Shown one piece after another: positions 6,569 to 13,499 of a stretch of 14,799 nt of DNA; the first letter of the stretch is position 1; each line of letters opens with the position of its first letter. The notes below the pieces were generated by a model. The model worked only from the letters and a program-made list of their open reading frames with translations, searched no databases and was not told the DNA's origin. The position numbers were made by a program, and so were the translations under genes. Where the stretch lies: the NCBI GenBank assembly GCA_007133745.1, contig SLMC01000439.1:1-14799 (forward strand), written 5' to 3'. This DNA is from Kiritimatiellia bacterium. GTDB lineage: Bacteria > Verrucomicrobiota > Kiritimatiellia > UBA8416 > SLMC01.

Positions 6569-7951
6569 ATGCTTGCGGACTATGCCATAGCCGAGATCGG
6601 CAGCACGACCACGCTGGTCGGGGTGTTCGGACGCCCGTCCGATGCGCCAGCCAATAGCGACGATGTGCGGCTGTTGTGCCAAGGCGCGGCGCTGACGTCG
6701 ATCTCCTTGCCGGAGGGCGGCGATGTGAATGTCGGTCTGCGCGAAGCCATGGCGCAGTGCGGCAATCCGCCGGTACGGCGGCGCCTGGCCGCGTCCAGCG
6801 CGGCTGGCGGCTTGCGCATGTCCGTGCATGGACTGATGTACGATATGACCGTGCGGGCGGCGCGCGAAGCGGCGCTGGGCGCTGGCGCCAACGTTTGCCA
6901 GGTAACAGCCGGATGCCTGCAGCCTGCCGATCTGGACGCGCTGGTCGCGCTGCGGCCCACAATGGTTCTGCTGGCGGGCGGCGTGGATTACGGGGAACGC
7001 GAGACGGTCTGGCGAAATGGCTGCCTGATTGCCGAGACGTTCGCCGAACTGCCGCGCAAGCCGCCGGTCGTGTACGCGGGCAATGTTCAGAATCGGGAGA
7101 CGCTCGCCCGACGTTTCGCGGAGGCTGGCATGGAATGCGTGTGCGTGGACAATGTCTATCCGTCCATGGACACCTTGCGGGTCGAGCCGGCCCGGCAGGC
7201 GATCCAGGCCCTGTTCGAAAAGCATATCGCCGACGTGCCCGGCATGGAACATGTGCGCGCAACCGTCGAGGGAACCGTCTTGCCAACGCCCCGTGCGGTT
7301 ATGCTGGCGGCGGAAACGCTGTACGGGGAACTCGGCGATCTGCTCGTGCTGGACGTGGGCGGCGCCACGACCGACGTGCATTCGGTGGCCGAGGGCGCCG
7401 ACCTCGTCGCCCCGCGACGCACCGGGCCGGAGCCGCGTTCGAAGCGGACCGTGGAAGGGGATTTGGGACTGTACCGCAACCGGGCCAATGTCGTGGCCTT
7501 GGCGGGCATGGATGCGCTGGCGCGGCGTTGCGGAGTCTCGCGCGAGCGGCTGGCGACCTTGATCGAAGCGGTGGGGCCATTGCCCGAAACCGAGGAGGAA
7601 GCCGTGTTTCTGCGCGAGCTGACCTTCGAAGCCGCGCGCGCGGCCTTGCGGCGGCATGCCGGACGCTGGCGCGATCTGTACGGGCCAGGCGGCCGTACGC
7701 GGCTGGCGGAAGGCAAAGACTTGACCGGGGTGCGGACCGTGATCGGAACCGGTGGCGCGCTGACGCGTTTGCCGGGCGGCCGCGAGACGTTGCAGCGCAT
7801 CCTCGATGAACCGGCGGGGAACCGGCTGATGCCGCCTCGTTCGGCGAATGTGGCGCTGGATCGCGATTATGTGATGGCGGCTGCCGGCGTGCTGGCCATG
7901 GAACAGCCGGCGGAAGCGTGTCAGGCGCTGAAACGGAGTTTGGAGATCTAG
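6569..7951 (+). CDS. MutL/GlmL-family ASKHA protein, probable reactivase for the B12 aminomutase
   Basis: This 460-residue protein belongs to the MutL/GlmL family found beside glutamate mutase and ornithine aminomutase. It is unrelated to mismatch-repair MutL despite the shared name. It shows two ASKHA nucleotide-binding signatures: a phosphate-1 type loop near the N-terminus (EIGSTTTLV, residues 9-17) and a phosphate-2 loop, LDVGGATTDV (261-270). A third glycine-rich segment, IGTGGALT, near the C-terminus fits the adenosine region. By analogy with diol dehydratase and methylmalonyl-CoA mutase reactivases, it may use ATP to eject damaged cobalamin from OraE. This role is inferred from family and position; it is not demonstrated in this window. 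The ATG at 6569 follows GGAAAGG (6552-6558). The racemase gene starts two bases after its stop. Confidence 0.85.
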   Translation: MLADYAIAEIGSTTTLVGVFGRPSDAPANSDDVRLLCQGAALTSISLPEGGDVNVGLREAMAQCGNPPVRRRLAASSAAGGLRMSVHGLMYDMTVRAAREAALGAGANVCQVTAGCLQPADLDALVALRPTMVLLAGGVDYGERETVWRNGCLIAETFAELPRKPPVVYAGNVQNRETLARRFAEAGMECVCVDNVYPSMDTLRVEPARQAIQALFEKHIADVPGMEHVRATVEGTVLPTPRAVMLAAETLYGELGDLLVLDVGGATTDVHSVAEGADLVAPRRTGPEPRSKRTVEGDLGLYRNRANVVALAGMDALARRCGVSRERLATLIEAVGPLPETEEEAVFLRELTFEAARAALRRHAGRWRDLYGPGGRTRLAEGKDLTGVRTVIGTGGALTRLPGGRETLQRILDEPAGNRLMPPRSANVALDRDYVMAAAGVLAMEQPAEACQALKRSLEI

Positions 7952-7953
7952 CG

Positions 7954-9789
7954 ATGAGCGGGCCGAGCGTAACGGTGGACGAGGCGAAAATCGAGGCGAA
8001 CGCGCGCGCGATCGTCGGACTCTGCGCGGAACATGGCATTGAAACGGTCGGCGTCTGCAAGGTCGTATGCGGCATGCCGGCCGTGGCCAAGGCCATGATA
8101 CGCGGCGGCGTTGTCGGGATCGGGGAATCGCGCCTGGAAAACGTTCAGCGTTTGCGGGCTGGCGGCATAGTCGCGCCCATCGCGCTGCTGCGCATACCGC
8201 CGCTGTCGGCGGCGGCGGACATTGTGGCTTCGGTGGATGCGAGCCTCAATTCGGAAATGTCCGTCCTGCGCGCGCTTTCGCGCGCGGCCGAAGAGCGCGG
8301 CGTCGCTCATAAGGTCGTGCTCATGGTGGATCTCGGCGACCTGCGCGAAGGGTTCTGGCCCGACGATCTCATGGATGCCGTCCGCGAAACGATGGAACTG
8401 CCCGGCATTAAATTTCAGGGGATCGGCGCCAATCTCGCCTGTTACGGCGGCGTGATTCCCACGGAAAAGAACATGAACGAACTCGCCGACTGGGCCTGCC
8501 GGATCGAAGACGGCCTGGGCGTAAGGGTCGAAACGGTGTCGGGCGGGAATTCGTCCGCCTTGCCCTTGGTCGCCGCCGGCAAAATGCCGGGCCGGATCAA
8601 CCAGTTGCGGATCGGCGAAGCCATTCTGCTGGGCCGCGAGACGATCCGGCGTCAGCCCTGGCCTGGCACGGCGCAGGACGCTTTCGCGCTCACGGCCGAA
8701 ATCATCGAACTCAAGCGCAAGCCTTCCGTACCGATCGGCGAGACCGGCCAGGACGCTTTTGGCGGCAAGCCCGTCTTTGCCGACAAGGGCGAGATCATGC
8801 GCGCGATTCTCAATGTCGGCCGCGAAGACGCGGATGTGGGCGGACTCGTTCCGCGCGACGCGAATGTGACAATCCTGGGCGCCTCCAGCGATCATTTGAT
8901 CGCCGATGTCACCGCCTGCCGGCCGCCCTTGTCGTTGGGCGACGAATTGACGTTCGATCTGTCCTATGCCGCCCTGCTGGCTGTCATGACCTCCGCCTAT
9001 GTCGAAAAGCGGCTGGTGACCGATGCGCGAACCGTTCGCGATGCGCGCGTTCTGTTCGCGGGCAAGAGCAGACTCTTCGCCGATGCGAGCCAGTGGCAGG
9101 ATGCGGCACGCTGGGGCTGCGACCCGGAATTCGCGGACGAACCCGAGTCGGCCGCGTGGCTGGACTGGTTGCGGGAAGGCGGGCGCATGGTCGTGGCCGG
9201 CAAGAAAGCGCGCGCAGCCGAGCTGTGCGCCTCGACGGCGGCGGCCGGCTTGCCGCTCGGCATGATCTGGATCGGCCCCGAACTCGATTTTCCGTTCGCG
9301 TTGCTGGGCGTCGGGCCCGAAGCCGTTGCCGAAGAATGTCGCGTGTCGCCGGAACATCTCGTGTTTCTCGGGTTGCGCAACGCGAACGAAGAGAAAGCCG
9401 AGCTGGTGCGGCGATTCCGTATTGAAACCTACACGATGGAAGATGTGGATGTGCTGGGCATTCGCGAAACGGTGCGCCGGGCATTGAGACGCGCGGCGGC
9501 GGGCAGTTGCGGCATTCTGGTTCGCTTCGATCCGACCGTGGCCGATCGCGGTCGCGACGGATTGACCGATCGCGAATGCCATCTGGCCATGGAAACGGTG
9601 GCCGCTTCCGACCTGCTGCGCGTTCTGGATGTCTCGGGCCGGGAACCCGTTGGCGAGCGGGACGTCCGACGCTGGCGCCGGTTCATGCTGTCCGCGCTCG
9701 GCAAGCGTATTCTGGCGGTGAGCAACGGAACCGCAACCAAACGTAACCACGGAGGAAATGGAGGCACGGAGCCAGGCACGGCTCATTGA
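7954..9789 (+). CDS. orr: Ornithine racemase fused to a degenerate arginase-like domain
   Basis: The 611-residue product has two parts. Residues 1-355 are a fold-type III (alanine racemase-like) PLP enzyme of the ornithine racemase group. Lys36 in VGVCKVVCG is the expected PLP lysine, followed by GIGESRLENV, MVDLGDLREGFW, SGGNSSALP and RIGEAILLGR, with a family-typical end at YVEKRLV. Stand-alone Orr is about 350 residues. Residues of about 356-590 then resemble arginase/ureohydrolase: VFLGLRNANEEK..ETYTMEDVDVLGI, GLTDRE and LLRVLDV align in order with arginase. All metal motifs are altered: GGDHS becomes AGKKA (415-419), DAHTD becomes GPELD (441-445), and SFDVDxxDP becomes RFDP (524-527). 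This part therefore should not hydrolyse guanidines. The last residues, KRNHGGNGGTEPGTAH, look repeat-derived. The ATG at 7954 is two bases after the preceding stop. Confidence 0.85.
   Translation: MSGPSVTVDEAKIEANARAIVGLCAEHGIETVGVCKVVCGMPAVAKAMIRGGVVGIGESRLENVQRLRAGGIVAPIALLRIPPLSAAADIVASVDASLNSEMSVLRALSRAAEERGVAHKVVLMVDLGDLREGFWPDDLMDAVRETMELPGIKFQGIGANLACYGGVIPTEKNMNELADWACRIEDGLGVRVETVSGGNSSALPLVAAGKMPGRINQLRIGEAILLGRETIRRQPWPGTAQDAFALTAEIIELKRKPSVPIGETGQDAFGGKPVFADKGEIMRAILNVGREDADVGGLVPRDANVTILGASSDHLIADVTACRPPLSLGDELTFDLSYAALLAVMTSAYVEKRLVTDARTVRDARVLFAGKSRLFADASQWQDAARWGCDPEFADEPESAAWLDWLREGGRMVVAGKKARAAELCASTAAAGLPLGMIWIGPELDFPFALLGVGPEAVAEECRVSPEHLVFLGLRNANEEKAELVRRFRIETYTMEDVDVLGIRETVRRALRRAAAGSCGILVRFDPTVADRGRDGLTDRECHLAMETVAASDLLRVLDVSGREPVGERDVRRWRRFMLSALGKRILAVSNGTATKRNHGGNGGTEPGTAH
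9745..9780 (+). repeat. 'ACCACGGAGG..GGCACGGAG' dispersed-type repeat inside the racemase 3' end
   Basis: The DNA AACCACGGAGGAAATGGAGG followed by CACGGAGCCAGGCACGG resembles the 'accacggaggacacagaggcacggagg' intergenic repeat seen in several bacterial groups (recollection). Here it is translated as the C-terminal tail of the racemase fusion. It probably marks an insertion or erosion at the original stop codon. Confidence 0.5.
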
Positions 9790-9889
9790 TGGCGCATGCT
9801 GTGTCGGAACGGAACGAATTGACCGCTGTGGCGCTGGCCCGCCGCGACGTATTTTGTACAACAACGAATGCTGAAAGGAGCATCATAGC

Positions 9890-11359
9890 ATGAAAACCAA
9901 ACCCTTAATCGAATCGTCGTGCGCGTGGCAGCGTCTTTCCTGCGGGCGGATCCCGCCCGACCAGGCGCAAAAACTGCACGAGGCCAGTCTTGAAATATTG
10001 GAACGGACCGGCGCCCGGTTCTTCTTGCCCGAGGCGGTGGACATGCTGCGCAAGGCGGGCGCGTCGGTTTCGGACGGGAACCGGGTACGCATCCCGGCCA
10101 AACTGGTGGAGCAGGCGTTTCGCAGCGCGCCGCGCGAGGTGCGCATGTACGACCGGAACGGACGCCTGGCGATGGAACTGGGCGGCTACAACTCCTATTT
10201 CGGGACCGGTTCCGATTGTCTCTACATTCGCGACCATCGCACCGGCGAACGTCGCAGGCCGGTCGCCGGCGACGTGGTCGAAGCCGCCCGCCTGTGCGAT
10301 GCGCTGCCGAACATCGACTTCGTCATGTCCATGTTCCTGCCGGCCGATATGGATGTGGCCATTACCGATCGCTATCAGATGGAGGTCATGCTCAACAACA
10401 CGACCAAACCGATCCTGTTCGTGACGAACGAGTTTTCCGGCGCAAAAGACGCGGTCGCCATGGCCGAAGCGGTCGCGGGCGGCGCGGAGGCGCTCGGCAA
10501 GAAGCCGTTTGTCGGCTGCTACATCAATGTCGCCACCGGTCTGCGCCAGAACGAGGAAGCTTTGCAGAAGCTGCTGTATCTGTCCGAACGCAATATACCG
10601 TTCACCTACGTGCCCGTCACCCAGGGCGGCGCGACGGCGCCGGTCACGGTGGCCGGCTCCTATATCGCCATGAACGCGGGCGTGCTGGCCGGCCTCGTTC
10701 TCTCGCAGTTGAAACGTGAAGGGGCCCCGTTCATCGCGCCGGGCCAGGGCGGGGAAGGCCTCGACATGCGCACGATGGTCAGCCCCTATGCCGCTCCGGA
10801 CGATCGCCCGCTGTGCCGGGCCATGGGCCATCATTACGGCTTGCCCGTGTTCGGGCTGGCCGGCTGCTCCGATTCCAAGCTGCCCGACGAGCAGGCAGCG
10901 GCCGAAGCCGCGCTGACGCTTATGTCGGACGCGCTCGGCGGCGCGAACCTGATCCACGATCTGGGATATTTGGAATCCGGCCTGTGCGGCTCGCTGATCC
11001 AACTCTGTTTGTGCGACGAAATCGTCGGCTGGATCCGACATATGCACAAGCCGATTGCTCTTGACGAGGAAGCGCTGGCCGTAGCAGTGATTGACGCGGT
11101 CGGGCCTGACGGCAATTACATGGATCATGACCATACCTTCGCGCACTACAAGGAACGGTATTATCCGGATCTGTTCGAACGCGACCATTTCGCCAACTGG
11201 CAGTCCAAGGGCGGGTTGTCGTTCGGCGAACGCGCCGCGCGCAAGGCCACACGCCTGATCGAAGAGCATCGGTCCGAACCGTTGCCGACGGAGATCGCGG
11301 CGGCGGTCAACGCCGTTGTGCGCGGGGTCATGGATAAAATTGAAGCATCTGCCGCATGA
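9890..11359 (+). CDS. MttB-superfamily (non-pyrrolysine) methyltransferase
   Basis: This 489-residue protein is of the trimethylamine methyltransferase superfamily (COG5598). Members transfer a methyl group from a quaternary or tertiary amine to a cognate corrinoid protein. Supporting blocks are the N-terminal LHEASLEILERTGARF, a central VTQGGATAPVTVAGSY, and the C-terminal AGCSDSKLPDEQAAAEA, GGANLIHDLGYLESGL and LCDEIVGWI. The frame is continuous with no internal amber codon, so it belongs to the non-pyrrolysine group that includes the glycine betaine enzyme MtgB. The actual substrate cannot be told. No MttC-like corrinoid protein is in the window. The ATG at 9890 follows GAAAGGAG (9873-9880). 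Its stop overlaps the start of an amidohydrolase remnant (ATGA), a sign of a former two-gene operon. Confidence 0.88.
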   Translation: MKTKPLIESSCAWQRLSCGRIPPDQAQKLHEASLEILERTGARFFLPEAVDMLRKAGASVSDGNRVRIPAKLVEQAFRSAPREVRMYDRNGRLAMELGGYNSYFGTGSDCLYIRDHRTGERRRPVAGDVVEAARLCDALPNIDFVMSMFLPADMDVAITDRYQMEVMLNNTTKPILFVTNEFSGAKDAVAMAEAVAGGAEALGKKPFVGCYINVATGLRQNEEALQKLLYLSERNIPFTYVPVTQGGATAPVTVAGSYIAMNAGVLAGLVLSQLKREGAPFIAPGQGGEGLDMRTMVSPYAAPDDRPLCRAMGHHYGLPVFGLAGCSDSKLPDEQAAAEAALTLMSDALGGANLIHDLGYLESGLCGSLIQLCLCDEIVGWIRHMHKPIALDEEALAVAVIDAVGPDGNYMDHDHTFAHYKERYYPDLFERDHFANWQSKGGLSFGERAARKATRLIEEHRSEPLPTEIAAAVNAVVRGVMDKIEASAA

Positions 11360-11560
11360 ATGCCTTTGCCGATTGCGTCTTTCGAAACGGACAGGTTGTT
11401 ACGCTCAATGCCGAATCAAGCGTTTGCCAGGCCGTGGCCGTGGCGGGGGAGCGAATCCTGCGGGTCGGTTCCGATTCTCGATGTGAGGTCCGAGGAGATC
11501 AAGGAAATACGAGCCGAAGCCACCATGATCGGCGGCGTTTTCGTTTTCGGGAACGAGTAG
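11356..11560 (+). pseudogene. Amidohydrolase (YtcJ-like) remnant with the core deleted
   Basis: The ATG overlaps the methyltransferase stop (ATGA). Its frame gives ADCVFRNGQVVTLNAESS, then AVAVAGERILRVGSD, the typical first 40 residues of a YtcJ-type amidohydrolase. At about 11475-11485 the homology jumps to the +1 frame, which reads SEEIKEIRAEATMIGGVFVF and stops at TAG 11558-11560, matching the family's last beta-strand region (EEIKxIxxxxTxVGGxxVY). The metal-binding core, about 450-500 residues in intact relatives, is absent. The simplest reading is a large internal deletion with a frameshift at the junction. In its own frame the 5' piece runs on to 11580 as unrelated sequence. It is not expected to be functional. 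Confidence 0.7.
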
Positions 11561-11642
11561 TTGAATTATTTAATCTCTGATGGTAGAGCGATACGTCCCG
11601 CCATGTTTGACAGAACGCAAGAATCATTCAGGAGAGAAAACC

Positions 11643-12791
11643 ATGAATAAGACTTTTTCAAGATTCCGTATTGCGTTTCTTTGCGCGGCGACATGGACGG
11701 GGCTGAGCGTGGGGAGCATGGCCGACGCAACCGAAAATAGGGCGCCTGAGGACTGGCCAAGTTTTCGCGGAAATCCGGCCTTGACCGGTGTCGCAAAGGA
11801 AACTTTGACGCCCCCTTTAGCCGTGCGCTGGACGGTCGAAACCGGTTCGGCCATCGAAGCGACGGCGGCGATCGTGGACGATACGGTTTATGCGGCAACC
11901 GCCGAAGGGCGGATCATGGCGCTCGACCTGAAAGACGGACGCCGACGCTGGCAAACCGAAGCCGGCGCCGCCCTGCCCGCTTCGCCCGCCGTTGACGGAG
12001 GCCGACTCTATATCGGCAACGCCAACGGCCTGTTCATGGCGCTGAAGACCGAAGACGGCACGCGACTCTGGTCGTTCGAAACCGAAGGCAAGATCGAGTC
12101 TTCGGCCACGGTATCGCACGGCCTCGTGCTGTTCGGCTCGTACGACCACCACCTTTACGCGCTCGACGCCGAAACCGGCACGCTCAAATGGAAACACGAA
12201 TCGGAGGCGCCCATGCACGGAACACCCGGCGTGGTTGATGGCCTGGTTCTCGCGGCGGGGTGCGACGGCATGATCGTCATGCTGGATGTCGCAACCGGCA
12301 AGCGGGTGCGAACGGCGGAGGCAGGCGTGCACTTTTCGGCCGGACCGGCCGGCTCGCAAGGACACGCCTGGATCGGCTCGGTCGATGGCGACTACCGGGC
12401 GGTGCGGCTGGCGGACGCCGAAACGGTCTGGCATGTCGACACGGACGAACGGCTCGGCGCTTGCCACGCCAACGCGGCCGTTGCGGAGCGGCAGATCGTC
12501 TTCGCCTCGCGCAATCGGCGCGTGTTCAGCCTCGATCGAACCACGGGCAAAACACAATGGACGTTCGCGATCCGGGACAAAACGGATTCCTCGCCGGTGG
12601 TGTCCGGACCCACGGTCTATGTCGGCGCGAGCGACGGCGTCGTTTACGGATTGAATCTTGACGACGGCAAGGAGGTCTGGCGATTCACGACCGGCGCGCC
12701 TGTTACGGCCTCGCCCGCTATCGGACGCGGCGTTCTGGTGATCGGCGCCAGGGACGGAGCGCTCTACTGCTTCGAGCCCGCCAACCGCTAA
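11643..12791 (+). CDS. Secreted PQQ-like beta-propeller repeat protein
   Basis: The 382 residues begin with a Sec-type signal peptide: positive MNKTFSRFR, a hydrophobic core at 10-24, and cleavage likely after ADA at 27-29. There is no lipobox. The mature protein starts with EDWPSFRGNPALTGVAKE, the usual lead-in of PQQ_2/BamB-like proteins. It then has eight repeats of about 40 residues with the pattern VYxGxxDGxxYALDxxTGxxxWxxxT, for example at GGRLYIGNANGLFMALKTEDG and GPTVYVGASDGVVYGLNLDDG. This suggests an eight-bladed propeller outside the cytoplasm. No dehydrogenase catalytic residues are evident, so a binding or scaffold role is more likely than a PQQ enzyme. The ATG at 11643 follows AGGAGAG (11630-11636). 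It is not obviously linked to the ornithine module. Confidence 0.85.
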   Translation: MNKTFSRFRIAFLCAATWTGLSVGSMADATENRAPEDWPSFRGNPALTGVAKETLTPPLAVRWTVETGSAIEATAAIVDDTVYAATAEGRIMALDLKDGRRRWQTEAGAALPASPAVDGGRLYIGNANGLFMALKTEDGTRLWSFETEGKIESSATVSHGLVLFGSYDHHLYALDAETGTLKWKHESEAPMHGTPGVVDGLVLAAGCDGMIVMLDVATGKRVRTAEAGVHFSAGPAGSQGHAWIGSVDGDYRAVRLADAETVWHVDTDERLGACHANAAVAERQIVFASRNRRVFSLDRTTGKTQWTFAIRDKTDSSPVVSGPTVYVGASDGVVYGLNLDDGKEVWRFTTGAPVTASPAIGRGVLVIGARDGALYCFEPANR

Positions 12792-12838
12792 CAAATGATT
12801 TGGCACATTTTCTTGATCCCGCCGGCCACGGCGCCGAG

Positions 12839-12853
12839 GCGGGCTTCGCCCGC
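12839..12853. terminator. GNA-triloop hairpin between convergent genes (possible bidirectional 3' stem)
   Basis: GCGGGC-TTC-GCCCGC is a perfect 6 bp stem with a triloop, in the 67 bp between two converging genes and six bases from the stop of the minus-strand gene. The stem is identical to that at 6419-6433. No T-run follows on either strand, so intrinsic termination is unproven. It may simply be another copy of the small palindrome. Confidence 0.45.
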
Positions 12854-12858
12854 ATCTT

Positions 12859-13284
12859 TCACCACTTGACTTCAACCTGTTCGATGTCCGGCTTGCGGAA
12901 CACGAAGGAGACGGATTCGGCCCCGAACGCCTTGGCCAGCGATTCCAAGGTCTGCCGGGCCGATTGCTCGACCTCCGAACCGAGGCTTTCAATCAACGCC
13001 ATCGCCTGCGCCTGGGCGCTGGTCTTGGCCGCATCCTTGAGCCGGTTGCGGTCCTGTTCGGAAAAGCCGTTCGTGAACAGCGAATTCAGCAGATCGGGCA
13101 GCAGCCAGGGGATCAGCTTGCTTCTCTGCTCGTCGTAAAACTGGATGTCGCGGATGTGGGTCTCGTATCGGCACGGCGGCATGTTCAGGACGTACCCGTC
13201 GCCCTGCTTCTCGATAACGAACTCCGGGCTGCGCAAGTCGTAGCGGAAATCGATCTCGAACTCGAAAATGAAATCCTCGGCCAT
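12859..13284 (-). CDS. DUF4230-like protein, function unknown
   Basis: On the minus strand, 141 residues run from an ATG at 13284 preceded by AAAGGGG with 9 bp spacing. An upstream in-frame ATG at 13314 would give 151 residues but lacks a good ribosome-binding site. The order FIFEFEIDFRYDL, GDGYVLNMPPCRYETHIRDI, QFYDEQ, then a long helical segment with repeated Ala/Gln/Leu (about 80-125) and a C-terminal strand resembles the DUF4230 domain. That family usually has an N-terminal membrane anchor, which is missing here. The helical part may form a coiled coil. No catalytic motif is visible and the cellular role is unknown. It is convergent with the propeller gene and divergent from recA. Confidence 0.6.
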   Translation of the reverse strand: MAEDFIFEFEIDFRYDLRSPEFVIEKQGDGYVLNMPPCRYETHIRDIQFYDEQRSKLIPWLLPDLLNSLFTNGFSEQDRNRLKDAAKTSAQAQAMALIESLGSEVEQSARQTLESLAKAFGAESVSFVFRKPDIEQVEVKW

Positions 13285-13375
13285 CGCAACGTGCCCCTTT
13301 GAAAACAGAACCATACCCCAATTCGTGCCGGAGTGGCAAGCAGGAACGGAACGCGAACCATTCGGCGCGTTATCC

Positions 13376-13405
13376 TTGACGCCGCGCCATGTCCGGCGCT
13401 ATTGT
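13376..13405 (+). promoter_or_regulatory. Sigma-70-type promoter for recA
   Basis: TTGACG (13376-13381) and TATTGT (13400-13405) are separated by 18 bp, within the range for a housekeeping promoter. They lie about 95 bp upstream of the recA ATG, in the only sizeable intergenic region before it. Transcription starting near 13412 would give a leader of about 88 nt that contains the hairpin at 13444-13463. A small palindrome, CGAA-CCA-TTCG, lies at 13354-13364, but it is too short to call an SOS box. Confidence 0.55.
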
Positions 13406-13443
13406 ACGCGGCGAATGAGATTCAGGCGGGAATAAGTCACTAA

Positions 13444-13473
13444 GGCGCTGCGTCTCAAGCGCCGCGCTTTTTT
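13444..13473 (+). terminator. Leader hairpin followed by T-run upstream of recA
   Basis: GGCGCT (13444-13449) pairs with AGCGCC (13458-13463) around an 8-nt loop. Four bases later comes TTTTTT (13468-13473). The layout resembles an intrinsic terminator or attenuator placed between the putative recA promoter and its start codon. The 4-nt gap between stem and T-run weakens it; pairing GCGC with upstream bases could extend or rearrange the stem. No minus-strand gene would need a terminator here. Confidence 0.4.
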
Positions 13474-13499
13474 CAACACAAACGGGAAGGGACCTTGTT

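Noticed and set aside
8997..9789. The arginase-like part as an active arginase or a separate gene
   Set aside because: No start codon with a ribosome-binding site is evident at the domain border, the frame is continuous with the racemase, and the manganese ligands are missing.
9890..11359. Pyrrolysine-containing MttB
   Set aside because: The reading frame has no internal amber codon and ends at TGA, so no pyrrolysine insertion is implied.
11607..11636. TTGACA at 11607-11612 as promoter of the propeller gene
   Set aside because: The expected -10 position falls on AGGAGAG, which is the ribosome-binding site, so no transcript leader would be possible.
13354..13364. LexA/SOS box CGAA-CCA-TTCG upstream of recA
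   Set aside because: The palindrome is only four bases per arm and its spacing does not match a known LexA operator that I can name with confidence.
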